NCBI RefSeq assembly: GCF_000711735.1
Contig: NZ_JONL01000004.1
Span: forward strand, 124,001-188,000
DNA length: 64,000 bases
Direction: 5' to 3'
DNA from: Maridesulfovibrio frigidus DSM 17176
Lineage (GTDB): Bacteria > Desulfobacterota > Desulfovibrionia > Desulfovibrionales > Desulfovibrionaceae
Shown: positions 27,490 to 36,584 of the stretch, piece after piece
Layout of the letters: every line of letters starts with the position of its first letter
Position numbering within the stretch: position 1 is the first letter of the stretch
The notes under the pieces: model-generated
What the model was told of the DNA's origin: nothing
The model's database searches: none
What the model saw: the letters and a program-made list of their open reading frames with translations, nothing else
Position numbers and translations under genes: made by a program

Positions 27490-28464
27490 ATGAAGACAGC
27501 AGTTTTAATTCCGTGCTTGAATGAAGAAGAAGCAATTACAAGCGTTGTCCGCGATTTTGCAAAGCAACTCCCGGGCTGTGAAATATACGTTTATGATAAT
27601 GGTTCCACTGATAATACCATCGCAGTTGCAAAGGCTGCCGGAGCAATCGTTGCTTCTGAGAACCGACGCGGAAAGGGCAACGTAGTCAGCCGCATGTTTG
27701 CAGATATTGATGCAGATGTTTATGTTTTGGTTGATGGGGATGATACTTACGATGCTACCGCGGCTCCGGCTATGGTAGACAGGCTCCTAAGTAATAATCT
27801 TGATATGGTTGTCGGTATTCGTGATCATAAAGATGAAGACGAAGCATACCGTTCCGGTCATCAAGCAGGTAATGCCGTTTTTAATAAATTTCTGGGTGTA
27901 ATCTTTGAAAAAACTTTCACAGATATCTTTTCGGGTTACCGCATATTTTCAAGGAGATTTGTAAAGTCCTTTCCTTGCCTCAGTCGCGGATTTGAGATTG
28001 AGATGGAAATGAGCATCCATTCCATTACCGCACGTCTGCCGGTGGAAGAAATGGTTACAACCTATGGCAAGCGTCCTGAGGGGAGCCATAGTAAGCTCAA
28101 TACATATAGAGATGGTATGCGTATCTTTTTGACAATGTTGCGCTTATTTCGTCATATTTTCCCGCTAAAATTTTATGCAGGGATCGGCGGCGCATTTGCT
28201 TTACTTTCTCTTATTCTTGGACTTCCGATCGTAGGGGAGTGGATGTTGACGGGGCTTGTTCCCAAACTTCCTACAGCAGTGCTTGCAGCTTCTGTGGGTA
28301 TAATTGCCTGTTTGTCGGTTGCAATAGGTATCATATTGGATTGTGTCAGCCGCGGACATATGGAGATGAGAAGGCTGGAATATTTGAATTTTACATCTCC
28401 GGCAGTAATATGCCGCGATTACTGTGCAAAAGAGAATGTTGATGGCGGATCAGTTGATAAGTAA
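27490..28464 (+). CDS. GT2 glycosyltransferase, polyprenyl-phosphate-sugar synthase type
   Basis: The 324-residue protein has a GT-A domain typical of dolichyl/undecaprenyl-phosphate hexose synthases (PCLNEEEAITSVV, YDNGSTDNT, VDGDDTYDA with the metal-binding acidic residues) and two C-terminal membrane helices (about 235-300). Such enzymes transfer a sugar from a nucleotide donor to a polyprenyl phosphate on the cytoplasmic face. It overlaps the GtrA-like gene by about 20 bases, the usual GtrB-GtrA pairing. Its position upstream of an oligosaccharyltransferase suggests a role in building the lipid-linked sugar donor. Confidence 0.87.
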   Translation: MKTAVLIPCLNEEEAITSVVRDFAKQLPGCEIYVYDNGSTDNTIAVAKAAGAIVASENRRGKGNVVSRMFADIDADVYVLVDGDDTYDATAAPAMVDRLLSNNLDMVVGIRDHKDEDEAYRSGHQAGNAVFNKFLGVIFEKTFTDIFSGYRIFSRRFVKSFPCLSRGFEIEMEMSIHSITARLPVEEMVTTYGKRPEGSHSKLNTYRDGMRIFLTMLRLFRHIFPLKFYAGIGGAFALLSLILGLPIVGEWMLTGLVPKLPTAVLAASVGIIACLSVAIGIILDCVSRGHMEMRRLEYLNFTSPAVICRDYCAKENVDGGSVDK

Positions 28465-28828
28465 TCGATTTTTAAGATTTTGCTGTATCGGCGGGCTTGG
28501 TTTTGTCGTTGATGCGGGGATTACGTATGGGCTTGTTGCTCTCGGGGCACCGTCCCTTTGGGCAAGAATACCGGCAATATTGGTAGCGCTCACCGTATGT
28601 TACAGATTTCATCATGGTTTTACCTTCCGAAAAGAAGGGAAGGCTCCATGGCGTGGGTGGTATAAGTTTTTGATATCAAACGGAATTGGTAGTATCATTA
28701 ACTATGGGAGTTATGCAGGAGTCTTACTCATTTGGCCTGGCTCACCCTTAATTATTCCACTGGCTGTAGGATCTTGTGTCGCTTTGGCGGCAAACTATGT
28801 GTTATCAGCTTGTTACGTTTTCAAGTGA
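28442..28828 (+). CDS. GtrA-family membrane protein
   Basis: The 128-residue protein has four hydrophobic helices with the GtrA/DPMS pattern (LRFCCIGGLGFVVDAGITYGL near the start, AANYVLSACYVFK at the end). GtrA proteins are thought to flip polyprenyl-phosphate sugars across the inner membrane. ATG 28442 is preferred (AGAGA six bases upstream); ATG 28436 is also possible. It overlaps the GT2 gene, so the two are co-translated and probably form a synthase-flippase pair. Confidence 0.85.
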   Translation: MADQLISNRFLRFCCIGGLGFVVDAGITYGLVALGAPSLWARIPAILVALTVCYRFHHGFTFRKEGKAPWRGWYKFLISNGIGSIINYGSYAGVLLIWPGSPLIIPLAVGSCVALAANYVLSACYVFK

Positions 28829-28995
28829 TAGCAATGAGTAGTGTAAGTCGTAGGATTTATGGAAAGGTCCGTCTGGACTTTGTTTAAACGGTGTGCTTAT
28901 TTCGACGCTTTCAAAAAATAAACGGATCAGCCCGTTTTATGTTCGGTATTGAAGAGTGAAGATAAATTTTTTTTGATTTTATATAATTTCGAAAA

Positions 28996-30048
28996 GTGAG
29001 TTTTTGCGTAGTGAAAGATATAAGCACGATTAATCCTAAGCGAATTTTAGTATGCCAGTTACGTCAGATTGGTGACGTGGTATTGGCTACGCCTTCCGTG
29101 TCTTTGTTGCACAAAAAATATCCACATGCAGAAATTCATGTTTTTACTGAGGGAAAGTGTGCTGAGGTCTTTGAGAATAATCCAGCAGTACAGCATGTTT
29201 GGGTAATAGATAAAAAAAAACTAGCTAATCCATTAAAAGCCTTAGCTTTTTATAGAAAGGTAGGAAGGTCCGGCTACGATTTAGTCGTTGATTTTCAGCA
29301 ACTGCCACGTTGCCGATGGATGCTTTTATTTAGCAATGCTTCTGTAAAACTTTCCTTTAAACCACCATGGTATAATCGTTTTTTGTATACCAATTGGCCC
29401 GACTTTATACCTGGCGGCTACGCTGCAAAATATAAAGCAGGAGTATTAAAGCCTCTTGGCATTGATTGGGATAATGAGAAGCCACAAATTTTTGTAAGTG
29501 ATGAGGAACGCGCAGAGGGGCGTGATTGCCTGTCCTCACTAGGTGTTAGCGAGAGCGATACACTGGTTACAGTCGATCCTTCTCACAGAAGGGAGACAAG
29601 ACGCTGGTCAGCCGAATCCTATGGCAAGCTTATCGCTCTGATTGCACAGGAAAGGGAAGGAGTTAAGTTCTTCCTGCTCTATGGTCCTGGCGAAAAGGAT
29701 GTAGTGGAGAAGGTTAAATCTGTAGCAGATCTTGGCGAGCAGTGTGTCATGCTTGAAAAGCCAGGTTCACTCAGGCTAATGGCGGCTCTCATCGAAAGAG
29801 CTGTTTTACATATAGGAAACTGTTCCGCTCCGAGGCATTTTGCTGTAGGAGTCGGAACTCCAAGTATAACTCCCCCAGGATCATCAAGTAGTGCGTGGAC
29901 TTTTCCTTCACCGGAACATGAAGAGGTTGTGCCTGAAGGTTTGGAGTGCCAGCCCTGCGGAAACGAAAAATGTGCCAGTGGCTTGATGAAATGTTTGAAT
30001 GAGTTGAAGCCGGAAGTTGTGCTTGAACGTGTTCTGGAAAAGATTTAG
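28996..30048 (+). CDS. GT9 (heptosyltransferase-like) glycosyltransferase
   Basis: The 350-residue product matches the ADP-heptose:LPS heptosyltransferase fold (ILVCQLRQIGDVVLATPSV at the N-terminus, VTVDPSHRRETRRW in the middle, then ERAVLHIGNCSAPRHFAVGVGTPSI). The C-terminus has four cysteines (CQPCGNEKCASGLMKC), a pattern also seen in GT9 proteins. The start is uncertain: GTG 28996 gives the listed length, and a second GTG lies 14 codons or fewer downstream. It could act in LPS core synthesis or extend the lipid-linked glycan used by the oligosaccharyltransferase. Confidence 0.8.
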   Translation: MSFCVVKDISTINPKRILVCQLRQIGDVVLATPSVSLLHKKYPHAEIHVFTEGKCAEVFENNPAVQHVWVIDKKKLANPLKALAFYRKVGRSGYDLVVDFQQLPRCRWMLLFSNASVKLSFKPPWYNRFLYTNWPDFIPGGYAAKYKAGVLKPLGIDWDNEKPQIFVSDEERAEGRDCLSSLGVSESDTLVTVDPSHRRETRRWSAESYGKLIALIAQEREGVKFFLLYGPGEKDVVEKVKSVADLGEQCVMLEKPGSLRLMAALIERAVLHIGNCSAPRHFAVGVGTPSITPPGSSSSAWTFPSPEHEEVVPEGLECQPCGNEKCASGLMKCLNELKPEVVLERVLEKI

Positions 30049-30147
30049 AAGTTGTAGTTGTAGTTAATGGGGTGTCAGAGTCCGTTTTAATGGCAACAAA
30101 TTTTTATTTGAGGAAATGAATGCCAGTATATAAAAAACAGGGCTCAT

Positions 30148-30600
30148 ATGGTTTATGAGTTTATCGTTAACCGAATTCTTAAGGGAGTTTGGCATCAATT
30201 TAAATGGGGCGTGTACAGTTTTACTGACCCTATTTTTTACCTGTTTTTATCTTTCGGGTTTGTTGGTCTGTATGTACCAAGCCCAGATTTAAAGCTTTCC
30301 CTTATGTGGCTTTTGGGTAAGGCTTTTATTGAAGAACTGTTTTTTAGGTTTCTCCTTCAAGAAGGCATAGATAGATATTTCCGGTATGGTTATAGAGTAG
30401 GCCCTTTGAGTCTGGCAAATGTTCTGGCCTCGTTAACATTTTCATGTATGCATCTCATCAACCAGCCGGCTAACTGGGCATTTCTTACTTTTATTCCTTC
30501 GCTTGCTTTTGGTTTTATATGGCAACGGTATCGTAGTGTTGTGCCAGGAACTATCATTCATTTTGCTTATAACGCGTTTTTATTTTATCAATTTATGTAG
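30148..30600 (+). CDS. mrtJ: CPBP-family glutamic intramembrane protease, MrtJ-like
   Basis: This 150-residue membrane protein carries the three CPBP motifs: Glu62-Glu63 with Arg67 (IEELFFRFLL), His102 in LTFSCMHLIN, and His138 with Asn142 (IIHFAYNAFLF). Several small CPBP proteases of this size process C-terminal sorting signals with an invariant cysteine; the one paired with JDVT-CTERM is called MrtJ. The downstream protein at 36585-38582 ends in such a signal, which supports this assignment. The name is therefore contextual; motif data alone prove only the CPBP family. Confidence 0.72.
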   Translation: MVYEFIVNRILKGVWHQFKWGVYSFTDPIFYLFLSFGFVGLYVPSPDLKLSLMWLLGKAFIEELFFRFLLQEGIDRYFRYGYRVGPLSLANVLASLTFSCMHLINQPANWAFLTFIPSLAFGFIWQRYRSVVPGTIIHFAYNAFLFYQFM

Positions 30601-30774
30601 GAATTGTACTGGTAGAAATGACTGCTCTTGACTGAATTTTGCAAGTGTAGGATGATCGTAAAGTTATTTATGATTAAGGTCGATTGGATTCTAAGCTTAC
30701 TCAGAAGCCAAATGGTCGTCTGAAATCCTTTTTTTTATAAAATATTCTTTCCGAATTTTATTTCGGTGGAGATT

Positions 30775-32775
30775 GTGACGCTGAATATGTTTAAAATTTT
30801 GAATAAAATATTTATTGCGCTGGTTATATCTTTCACTCTTCTTTCATCCGGAGCTTTTGCTCAGCCTGAAGGCGGAGAAGACGTGCATGCAAATTTAGAA
30901 AGCATCTCGCTCGTAGAGTTCATTAAGTTTGTCGGTCGTTATACCGGACGTAATATTGTATTCAACAAAGGTGCTTTACCTGCAACTCATGTGTCCATTT
31001 ATGCTGGACAGTCTCTGACTGAACCAGAGCTTATGGCTGTTTTTCAGCAGGTTTTGTCAGGAGCCGGATTTTACGCAGTAACTAGAGATAATGTCACATA
31101 TATTTTGCCTTTAAGGGATGCTAAACTTATTTCCCCGGACATTAAATCAAACCCTCAAGGTGGTTCCGGTGAAGAAATAGTCACATCTGTTTTTCAGCTT
31201 GCGGGGAAAATGTCCCCTGAGAAAGTCACTGAGCTTCTGAGGCCTTTTGTTTCGCAAATCGGGCAGGTTACAGCCGTTCCTATGGCTGATGCTGTGCTTG
31301 TTCGTGATCTCCAGTCAAATATTACTAAAATGCGGAAGCTTTTAGGGATTGTTCGCAAGGTCGGTGCGGGGCACTCAACGTCTATAATTGATTTGAAAAG
31401 AACAAATTCAAAATCAGTTTCCTCGAAATTAAATTCATTTTACAAGAAACTTTCTACTTCAGGAAAATCCGGAAATCCGCCGGTGATTGAGCCGATTGAA
31501 TGGGCGAATAGTCTTCTGGTTTCAGGTAGCAGTGAACAATTAGCAACCATAAAAAGTCTCGTTTCGAAGCTTGATAAAGTTACTGAGTCATATTCGAAGT
31601 TAAAAGTTTACAAGTTATATAATATTGAGGCTGTTGTTGCCGGAGATGTGCTGAAAAGTCTCGTAGGCGGCGGTATTTCTGTAGGATCAGCGGATGGAAA
31701 AAGTAAAGGCACAGCTAAAGCCACAACAACTTCTTCAGGTAGTTCAGGTAGTTCAGGCAGTATTCAGGTGTCTGCTGATGCATCGACAAATACGTTGATA
31801 GTTATGGCTGATGCTGATCAAATGCCTCAAATTAATAGATTTGTTGAGCAATTGGATCAAGCACAAGACCAGGTTTATATTGAGGCTCTCGTTCTTGAGA
31901 CCTCCTTAAATAATGCGAAAGAGTTTGGAGTAGAGTGGCAGGGAGCTGTTGAGACTGGTAGTGGAGTTTCAACCTTTGGCTATACCGCCTCTGATAGTAA
32001 TTTGGCCTCTTATGCCGCTAGTCCAAGTACTGTTCCGGGTGGGTTTTCCATGGGGGTCCTAGGTGACCTCATTTCCTATGGAGGAAACAGTTACCCTTCT
32101 ATTGCGGCTTTAGTAAACTTTACTAAATCAGCAGGTGATTTCAATCTTATTTCTGCACCTCAAATTATGACAATTGATAATTCTGAGGCTGAAATTTTTA
32201 TTGGTGAAAACAGGCCATATAAAACTGGTGAAAGTACTTCCAGTAGCGGAGATTCTGTTGTGGCCACCTATGAGTATAAAGATGTTGGTATTAAGCTAAA
32301 TATTACGCCGCATATCAATCGGGAAGAGGGCTTGGTAAAGCTCGAGGTTTATCAGACATATAATACGGTATCTACAGAAAGTACTTTGGAACTTCCTGTA
32401 ACGAATGACCGTACAACGAGGACGACAGTCCTTTTGGCTGACGGATCTACTATGGTTATCGGCGGTTTGATTCAATCTGACAATACTAGAACCCAATCCG
32501 GTGTACCTTATCTTTCCGATCTGCCTTTGCTCGGGTGGCTGTTTAAAACTCAGTCAACGAGCGGAACCAAGAATACCCTTATGGTTTTTCTTTCCGCTCG
32601 TATTATAAAAACTACGGAGCAGCTTGAAGCCCTTAGCCAGGCAAAAATGGATAAGTATCGCAATCAGAGAACTAGATTTAATAGCTTCATAGAAAAAGAA
32701 TTTAATACTTATAAAAAAGATGATGATAAGAATACCACCGACGAGGCATCCTCAACTCAGCCTGAAGGCTTATAG
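30775..32775 (+). CDS. gspD: type II secretion secretin GspD
   Basis: The 666-residue protein has a signal peptide (ends AFAQPE), N0-N3 ring domains (NIVFNKGALPATHVSIYAG, VFQLAGKMSPEKVTELLRPF, IDLKRTNSKSVSSKL, YKLYNIEAVVAGDVLKSLV) and a C-terminal secretin domain (LINRFVEQLDQAQDQVYIEALVLE-like segment, KDVGIKLNITPHIN, TTVLLADGSTMVIGGLI, SDLPLLGWLF). It forms the outer-membrane pore of a type II secretion system. GTG 30775 is the likely start given the GGTGGA site; GTG 30766 and ATG 30787 are alternatives. Only gspE follows; the other gsp genes are absent here. Confidence 0.93.
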   Translation: MTLNMFKILNKIFIALVISFTLLSSGAFAQPEGGEDVHANLESISLVEFIKFVGRYTGRNIVFNKGALPATHVSIYAGQSLTEPELMAVFQQVLSGAGFYAVTRDNVTYILPLRDAKLISPDIKSNPQGGSGEEIVTSVFQLAGKMSPEKVTELLRPFVSQIGQVTAVPMADAVLVRDLQSNITKMRKLLGIVRKVGAGHSTSIIDLKRTNSKSVSSKLNSFYKKLSTSGKSGNPPVIEPIEWANSLLVSGSSEQLATIKSLVSKLDKVTESYSKLKVYKLYNIEAVVAGDVLKSLVGGGISVGSADGKSKGTAKATTTSSGSSGSSGSIQVSADASTNTLIVMADADQMPQINRFVEQLDQAQDQVYIEALVLETSLNNAKEFGVEWQGAVETGSGVSTFGYTASDSNLASYAASPSTVPGGFSMGVLGDLISYGGNSYPSIAALVNFTKSAGDFNLISAPQIMTIDNSEAEIFIGENRPYKTGESTSSSGDSVVATYEYKDVGIKLNITPHINREEGLVKLEVYQTYNTVSTESTLELPVTNDRTTRTTVLLADGSTMVIGGLIQSDNTRTQSGVPYLSDLPLLGWLFKTQSTSGTKNTLMVFLSARIIKTTEQLEALSQAKMDKYRNQRTRFNSFIEKEFNTYKKDDDKNTTDEASSTQPEGL

Positions 32776-32784
32776 GTCATCAAA

Positions 32785-34269
32785 TTGAGTAATTCTTACG
32801 ATCTTAGCAAGGTTCCACGCGAAATTGTGGACCTTTTTCTGACTTTTCCGCAACGCAGTGAGTTTATTCCCGTGGAAGTCGGGGAGAATGAAATTAAAGT
32901 GTTGCTGCAAAATGAAGCATCTTTATCGATGGCGGATTTTATAGCATGGAAGGTTGGTAAAAGGGTTGTCACTGAAGTTGTGGATGAAGACGAGTTCTTT
33001 CCAATATTAGAACAGGCTTTGACTATCTGGGAAGAAGAAAGCTCGATTGAGTCGGATTCTGATGAAGAGAATGCTGGGGAGGATGGAGAAGATCTTTTAG
33101 GTTGGTCGCACGATGATGCTCCTATCGTTCGCCTTGTGAATAAGACAATGCATCAGGCAATTACCTCTGGTGCAAGTGATATTCATTTTGAAGGGCAAGG
33201 GACTGGTTTCGTGGTTCGTTACCGCCAAGATGGAGTTCTTAAGGCAGTTAAACGTCTTGATCGCGGGCTACAGGCTACTATTATTGCCCGTATTAAAGTC
33301 ATGGGTGAGATGGATGTTGCTGAAAGCCGTATGCCACAAGATGGTAGAATTTTCATTAAGCTCGGTCAGAAAGAAGTCGATGTCCGTGTTTCTACAATTC
33401 CTACGATGAGCGGTGAAAAGGCTGTTCTTCGTATTCTTGATCGCTCTAAAAATATTTTGAATCTCGAAGATCTTGGTCTTAAAGGTAAAGATCTTGAGAT
33501 TTTCAGAGGTGCTTTAGCCCAGCCTCACGGGATTGTTCTCGTAACAGGGCCAACCGGGTCTGGTAAAACAACCAGTCTCTATGCTGGACTTAGTGAGCTT
33601 CCGCGCGAAGACAAAAATATAGTCACGATTGAAGATCCTGTTGAATATCAACTTTCCGGCATAAATCAGGTTCAGGTCAATAAGGCTGCAGGGATGACCT
33701 TCGCTACTACGATTCGTTCTTTCCTCAGGCAGGACCCTGATATTATTCTGGTTGGTGAAATTCGAGATCAAGAAACCGCAAGTACTGCTGTTCAAGCCGC
33801 GCTAACCGGCCATCTTGTCCTTTCTACTTTGCATACAAATGATGCCGCAACAGCTGTAACCAGAATGCTTGATATGGGTATTGAACCCTTTTTGCTGGCT
33901 TCTTCTCTCTCGCTTGTTCTTGGGCAGAGACTTGTTAGGGTTAATTGTTCTCATTGCTCTAAAACTATTTCGGTTTCTGATCATACCGCGAAGCTCTTTG
34001 ATGAATTTAATGGCCTGCCTACAACTCAGACTGCAGGTGAAGGCTGTGAGCATTGCAACTATACAGGTTTTAGCGGACGAAAAGGCGTATATGAAATGTT
34101 ACCTGTAACAGAAGATATGCGCGGATTGATTATGGACGTTGTTTCTGCTGATAGAATCAAAGCCTATGCTAAGACGCAGGGTCTTGAGACAATGGTTGAT
34201 CACGGCGTCCGTCTTGTTCGTGAAGGAGTGACTACTCTTGAAGAAGTTGCCCGAGTTACGAAGCAGTAA
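32785..34269 (+). CDS. gspE: type II secretion ATPase GspE
   Basis: The 494-residue protein has an N-terminal GspE domain, Walker A at residues 255-262 (GPTGSGKT), the Asp and His boxes (IEDPVEYQLSGINQVQV, LSTLHTNDAATAVTRMLDMG), Walker B region (PDIILVGEIRDQETA) and the zinc tetracysteine (Cys388, Cys391, Cys421, Cys424). It powers pseudopilus assembly for type II secretion. The start is TTG 32785, nine bases after the gspD stop, so translation is probably coupled. PilB-like ATPases are close relatives, but pairing with GspD supports GspE. Confidence 0.92.
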   Translation: MSNSYDLSKVPREIVDLFLTFPQRSEFIPVEVGENEIKVLLQNEASLSMADFIAWKVGKRVVTEVVDEDEFFPILEQALTIWEEESSIESDSDEENAGEDGEDLLGWSHDDAPIVRLVNKTMHQAITSGASDIHFEGQGTGFVVRYRQDGVLKAVKRLDRGLQATIIARIKVMGEMDVAESRMPQDGRIFIKLGQKEVDVRVSTIPTMSGEKAVLRILDRSKNILNLEDLGLKGKDLEIFRGALAQPHGIVLVTGPTGSGKTTSLYAGLSELPREDKNIVTIEDPVEYQLSGINQVQVNKAAGMTFATTIRSFLRQDPDIILVGEIRDQETASTAVQAALTGHLVLSTLHTNDAATAVTRMLDMGIEPFLLASSLSLVLGQRLVRVNCSHCSKTISVSDHTAKLFDEFNGLPTTQTAGEGCEHCNYTGFSGRKGVYEMLPVTEDMRGLIMDVVSADRIKAYAKTQGLETMVDHGVRLVREGVTTLEEVARVTKQ

Positions 34270-34334
34270 TTTTTATTTGCTCTCACACATCTGACTTTTA
34301 TCTAAGAAATATTTATATTGGAGTTGAACGCATC

Positions 34335-36446
34335 ATGAGGCAGGAATTCAGAAAACCCGCGTGGTTGAACGATTGGAAAGTTTTTTTATTATTTTCTTTG
34401 ATATCATTTGCTTTTGCATTTGGCCTCAGGTGCCTTGATTTGCCTAAGTGGGATAATCCCGAGTTTATGCTCAATGGCGAGTATATAATGGGAACTCATG
34501 ATGCTTACTATTGGTTGGCTGGAGCAAAGGGGGTAGGGAGTGCTGTAGGTAACCCTATGTCCACTCTGGTCCATTTTCTCGGCAGCGTGACTGGCGCACA
34601 GTATGGCAATATTGCTTTCTGGCTGCCTGCTGTTTTTGCTGGTTTTTGCGCAATATCCGCTTTTGCATGGGGTATGCTCGTTGCCGGGCCTTGGGTTGGT
34701 CTGGTTAGTGCCATTTATGCTACTTCAATTCCTGCTTATTATTTCAGAACACGTCTTTCTTATTATGATACCGATGTAGTGACGCTTTTTTTCCCTCTAG
34801 TAATTTCTGTTTTACTTGCTAGGTGGGTAAGTCTGGGGATTCGAAAGTCATGGCTTCCTCAAAAGTCTGATGTGGCGCCGATCTCTGCTACAGTTTGGGA
34901 TTATCTTGTCCCGATTGTCGCGGGAATGTTCACTTTTTATGGTAAGTTTTGGCATGCAGATGTTTTAACGTTCGGTTTGCTAGCTTCTCTCAGTGCATTT
35001 GGTTTAATTATTGTTTGCGGCTCAAAGCAAACTCGCTCTGAATTAATTAGAGGGATGATTTTATATGCATTGGTTGCTTTCATGGGTTTGATTGGTTTTG
35101 CGCTTGCTTTGGGATTGATATACTTTTATATTTGTACCTCTCTGAAAAAAAACCTTTTATATAATAATATTTTTTTTCTCACAGCAGTTTTTGTATCAGT
35201 TTTCATCTTGAGCGGTATGGGACAAAATTTGTTGTGGGAACTGTCAATCAAGTTCGCATCATATTTAAAACCTGTCGCAGGTAATGTTACCGGATTGTCT
35301 GGGCCACTATACCCGGGTATTGCTCAAAGTATTATTGAGGCTCAGAATATCAGTTTTGACGCACTCTTTGCAAATTTGACTGGTAGCCAAGCGTTAGGGT
35401 GGTTAGGTTTTGCGGGTTTCGGATTTGCTACGCTTCTTTCCCCTAGACTAATTTTCTTGATGCCATTTGCTATAATTACTTTTGCTGCTGTTACTATGGG
35501 CGGGCGGTTTTCAATGTTCGGTGGAGTGGCGCTTGGCATTGGGCTGAGTTTTGTGGCGCATTGGCTGATATGTAAATGGGTTAAAGCTACAAAGAATATA
35601 TATTATTTGAGTGTTGCTCAAGCTGTTGTAATTATTTTTCTTTTATTTGTTAATGTCGGCGGGATGTACAAGAACGCCCCGGCCACACCTATTATGGGAC
35701 CTGCTCATGCTGAAGCGTTGCTTAAAGCTGGCAAGTTTATAGAAAAAGGCAGTACGGTCTGGACATGGTGGGATTGGGGTTATGCGACTATGTATTATAC
35801 AGGCGCCGAATCCTTTGCCAACGGTGGCCATCATGGTGGTCCGGTGCTCTTTCCTTTAGGATTATCTTATGCAGCTTCATCTTTTATGCATTCTAATCAA
35901 CTTATCAATTTTAGTGCAGTAAATGGCAATAGCCCTTCTGCCGCATGGGATAAAATGAGCCCCGTTGAAGTTGAAAAGTTGATTCGTTCTTTCGGAACGA
36001 TTAAATATAAATTTTCTAAGGCCCCGAAGCAGTACATGGTCGTGAGCTGGGCTAATCTTAGATTAGCATATTGGATTCTTTATTATGGTTCTTGGAATGT
36101 TCAAACTGGTAGCGGAGTCCATCCAAATGTGCGCCCTATCATGAAACAGTTTGATCTTGATTTTGAGAAGGGAGTGTTGACAATTCAGGGCGAGCGTCCT
36201 CTCCAGCTTAGCTCGTATGATATGTTAGAGCCGACTCAGAGAGTGACTAAGCGGATTTCTACTTCAGCTGGGCCTCATTTGTTGTATAACCAAGCTGTGG
36301 GACAGGGTTTTATTGTTGATGAGTTTGCTTATTCCAGTATGCTGGTAAGGCTGTTAATTGATAATCCTCAGGAATCGAGTTTATCTGCAAATTTTAAACT
36401 TGTTTACGAAGGGTTTCCCCTAGTTAGAATTTACGAAGTTTTGTGA
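34335..36446 (+). CDS. STT3/PglB-like oligosaccharyltransferase
   Basis: The 703-residue protein has about 11-13 membrane helices in the first 430 residues and a periplasmic C-terminal domain. Catalytic features of STT3/PglB are present: the first external-loop motif THDAYYW (Asp56), YYDTD (Asp145, Asp147) in a second loop, and the sequon-threonine-binding motif WWDWG at 478-482, where the canonical form is WWDYG. The enzyme should transfer a lipid-linked glycan onto Asn in N-X-S/T. It lies between gspE and a sequon-rich exported protein. Desulfovibrio PglB homologues are known to be active; this one fits that group by length. Confidence 0.92.
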   Translation: MRQEFRKPAWLNDWKVFLLFSLISFAFAFGLRCLDLPKWDNPEFMLNGEYIMGTHDAYYWLAGAKGVGSAVGNPMSTLVHFLGSVTGAQYGNIAFWLPAVFAGFCAISAFAWGMLVAGPWVGLVSAIYATSIPAYYFRTRLSYYDTDVVTLFFPLVISVLLARWVSLGIRKSWLPQKSDVAPISATVWDYLVPIVAGMFTFYGKFWHADVLTFGLLASLSAFGLIIVCGSKQTRSELIRGMILYALVAFMGLIGFALALGLIYFYICTSLKKNLLYNNIFFLTAVFVSVFILSGMGQNLLWELSIKFASYLKPVAGNVTGLSGPLYPGIAQSIIEAQNISFDALFANLTGSQALGWLGFAGFGFATLLSPRLIFLMPFAIITFAAVTMGGRFSMFGGVALGIGLSFVAHWLICKWVKATKNIYYLSVAQAVVIIFLLFVNVGGMYKNAPATPIMGPAHAEALLKAGKFIEKGSTVWTWWDWGYATMYYTGAESFANGGHHGGPVLFPLGLSYAASSFMHSNQLINFSAVNGNSPSAAWDKMSPVEVEKLIRSFGTIKYKFSKAPKQYMVVSWANLRLAYWILYYGSWNVQTGSGVHPNVRPIMKQFDLDFEKGVLTIQGERPLQLSSYDMLEPTQRVTKRISTSAGPHLLYNQAVGQGFIVDEFAYSSMLVRLLIDNPQESSLSANFKLVYEGFPLVRIYEVL

Positions 36447-36518
36447 ATTATTTAATGCATAAACAAGTTGAACAGTAATGGATTTAAGTGTATAGTGTTT
36501 TCGTATTGATTGATAATA

Positions 36519-36550
36519 CCTTGAAAACATTGGGTTTTCAGGGGTTATCC
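36519..36550 (+). promoter_or_regulatory. hairpin and candidate promoter before the sequon-rich gene
   Basis: CCTTGAAAAC pairs with GTTTTCAGGG (one G-T pair) around a five-base loop, and a run of seven T follows ten bases later. The same stretch also contains TTGAAA (36521) and, 18 bases on, TTATCC as a possible promoter. It may separate the oligosaccharyltransferase transcript from the strongly expressed gene downstream. Confidence 0.4.
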
Positions 36551-36584
36551 TTTTTTTAACTCAACTCAAGGAGATCTTTTCATT

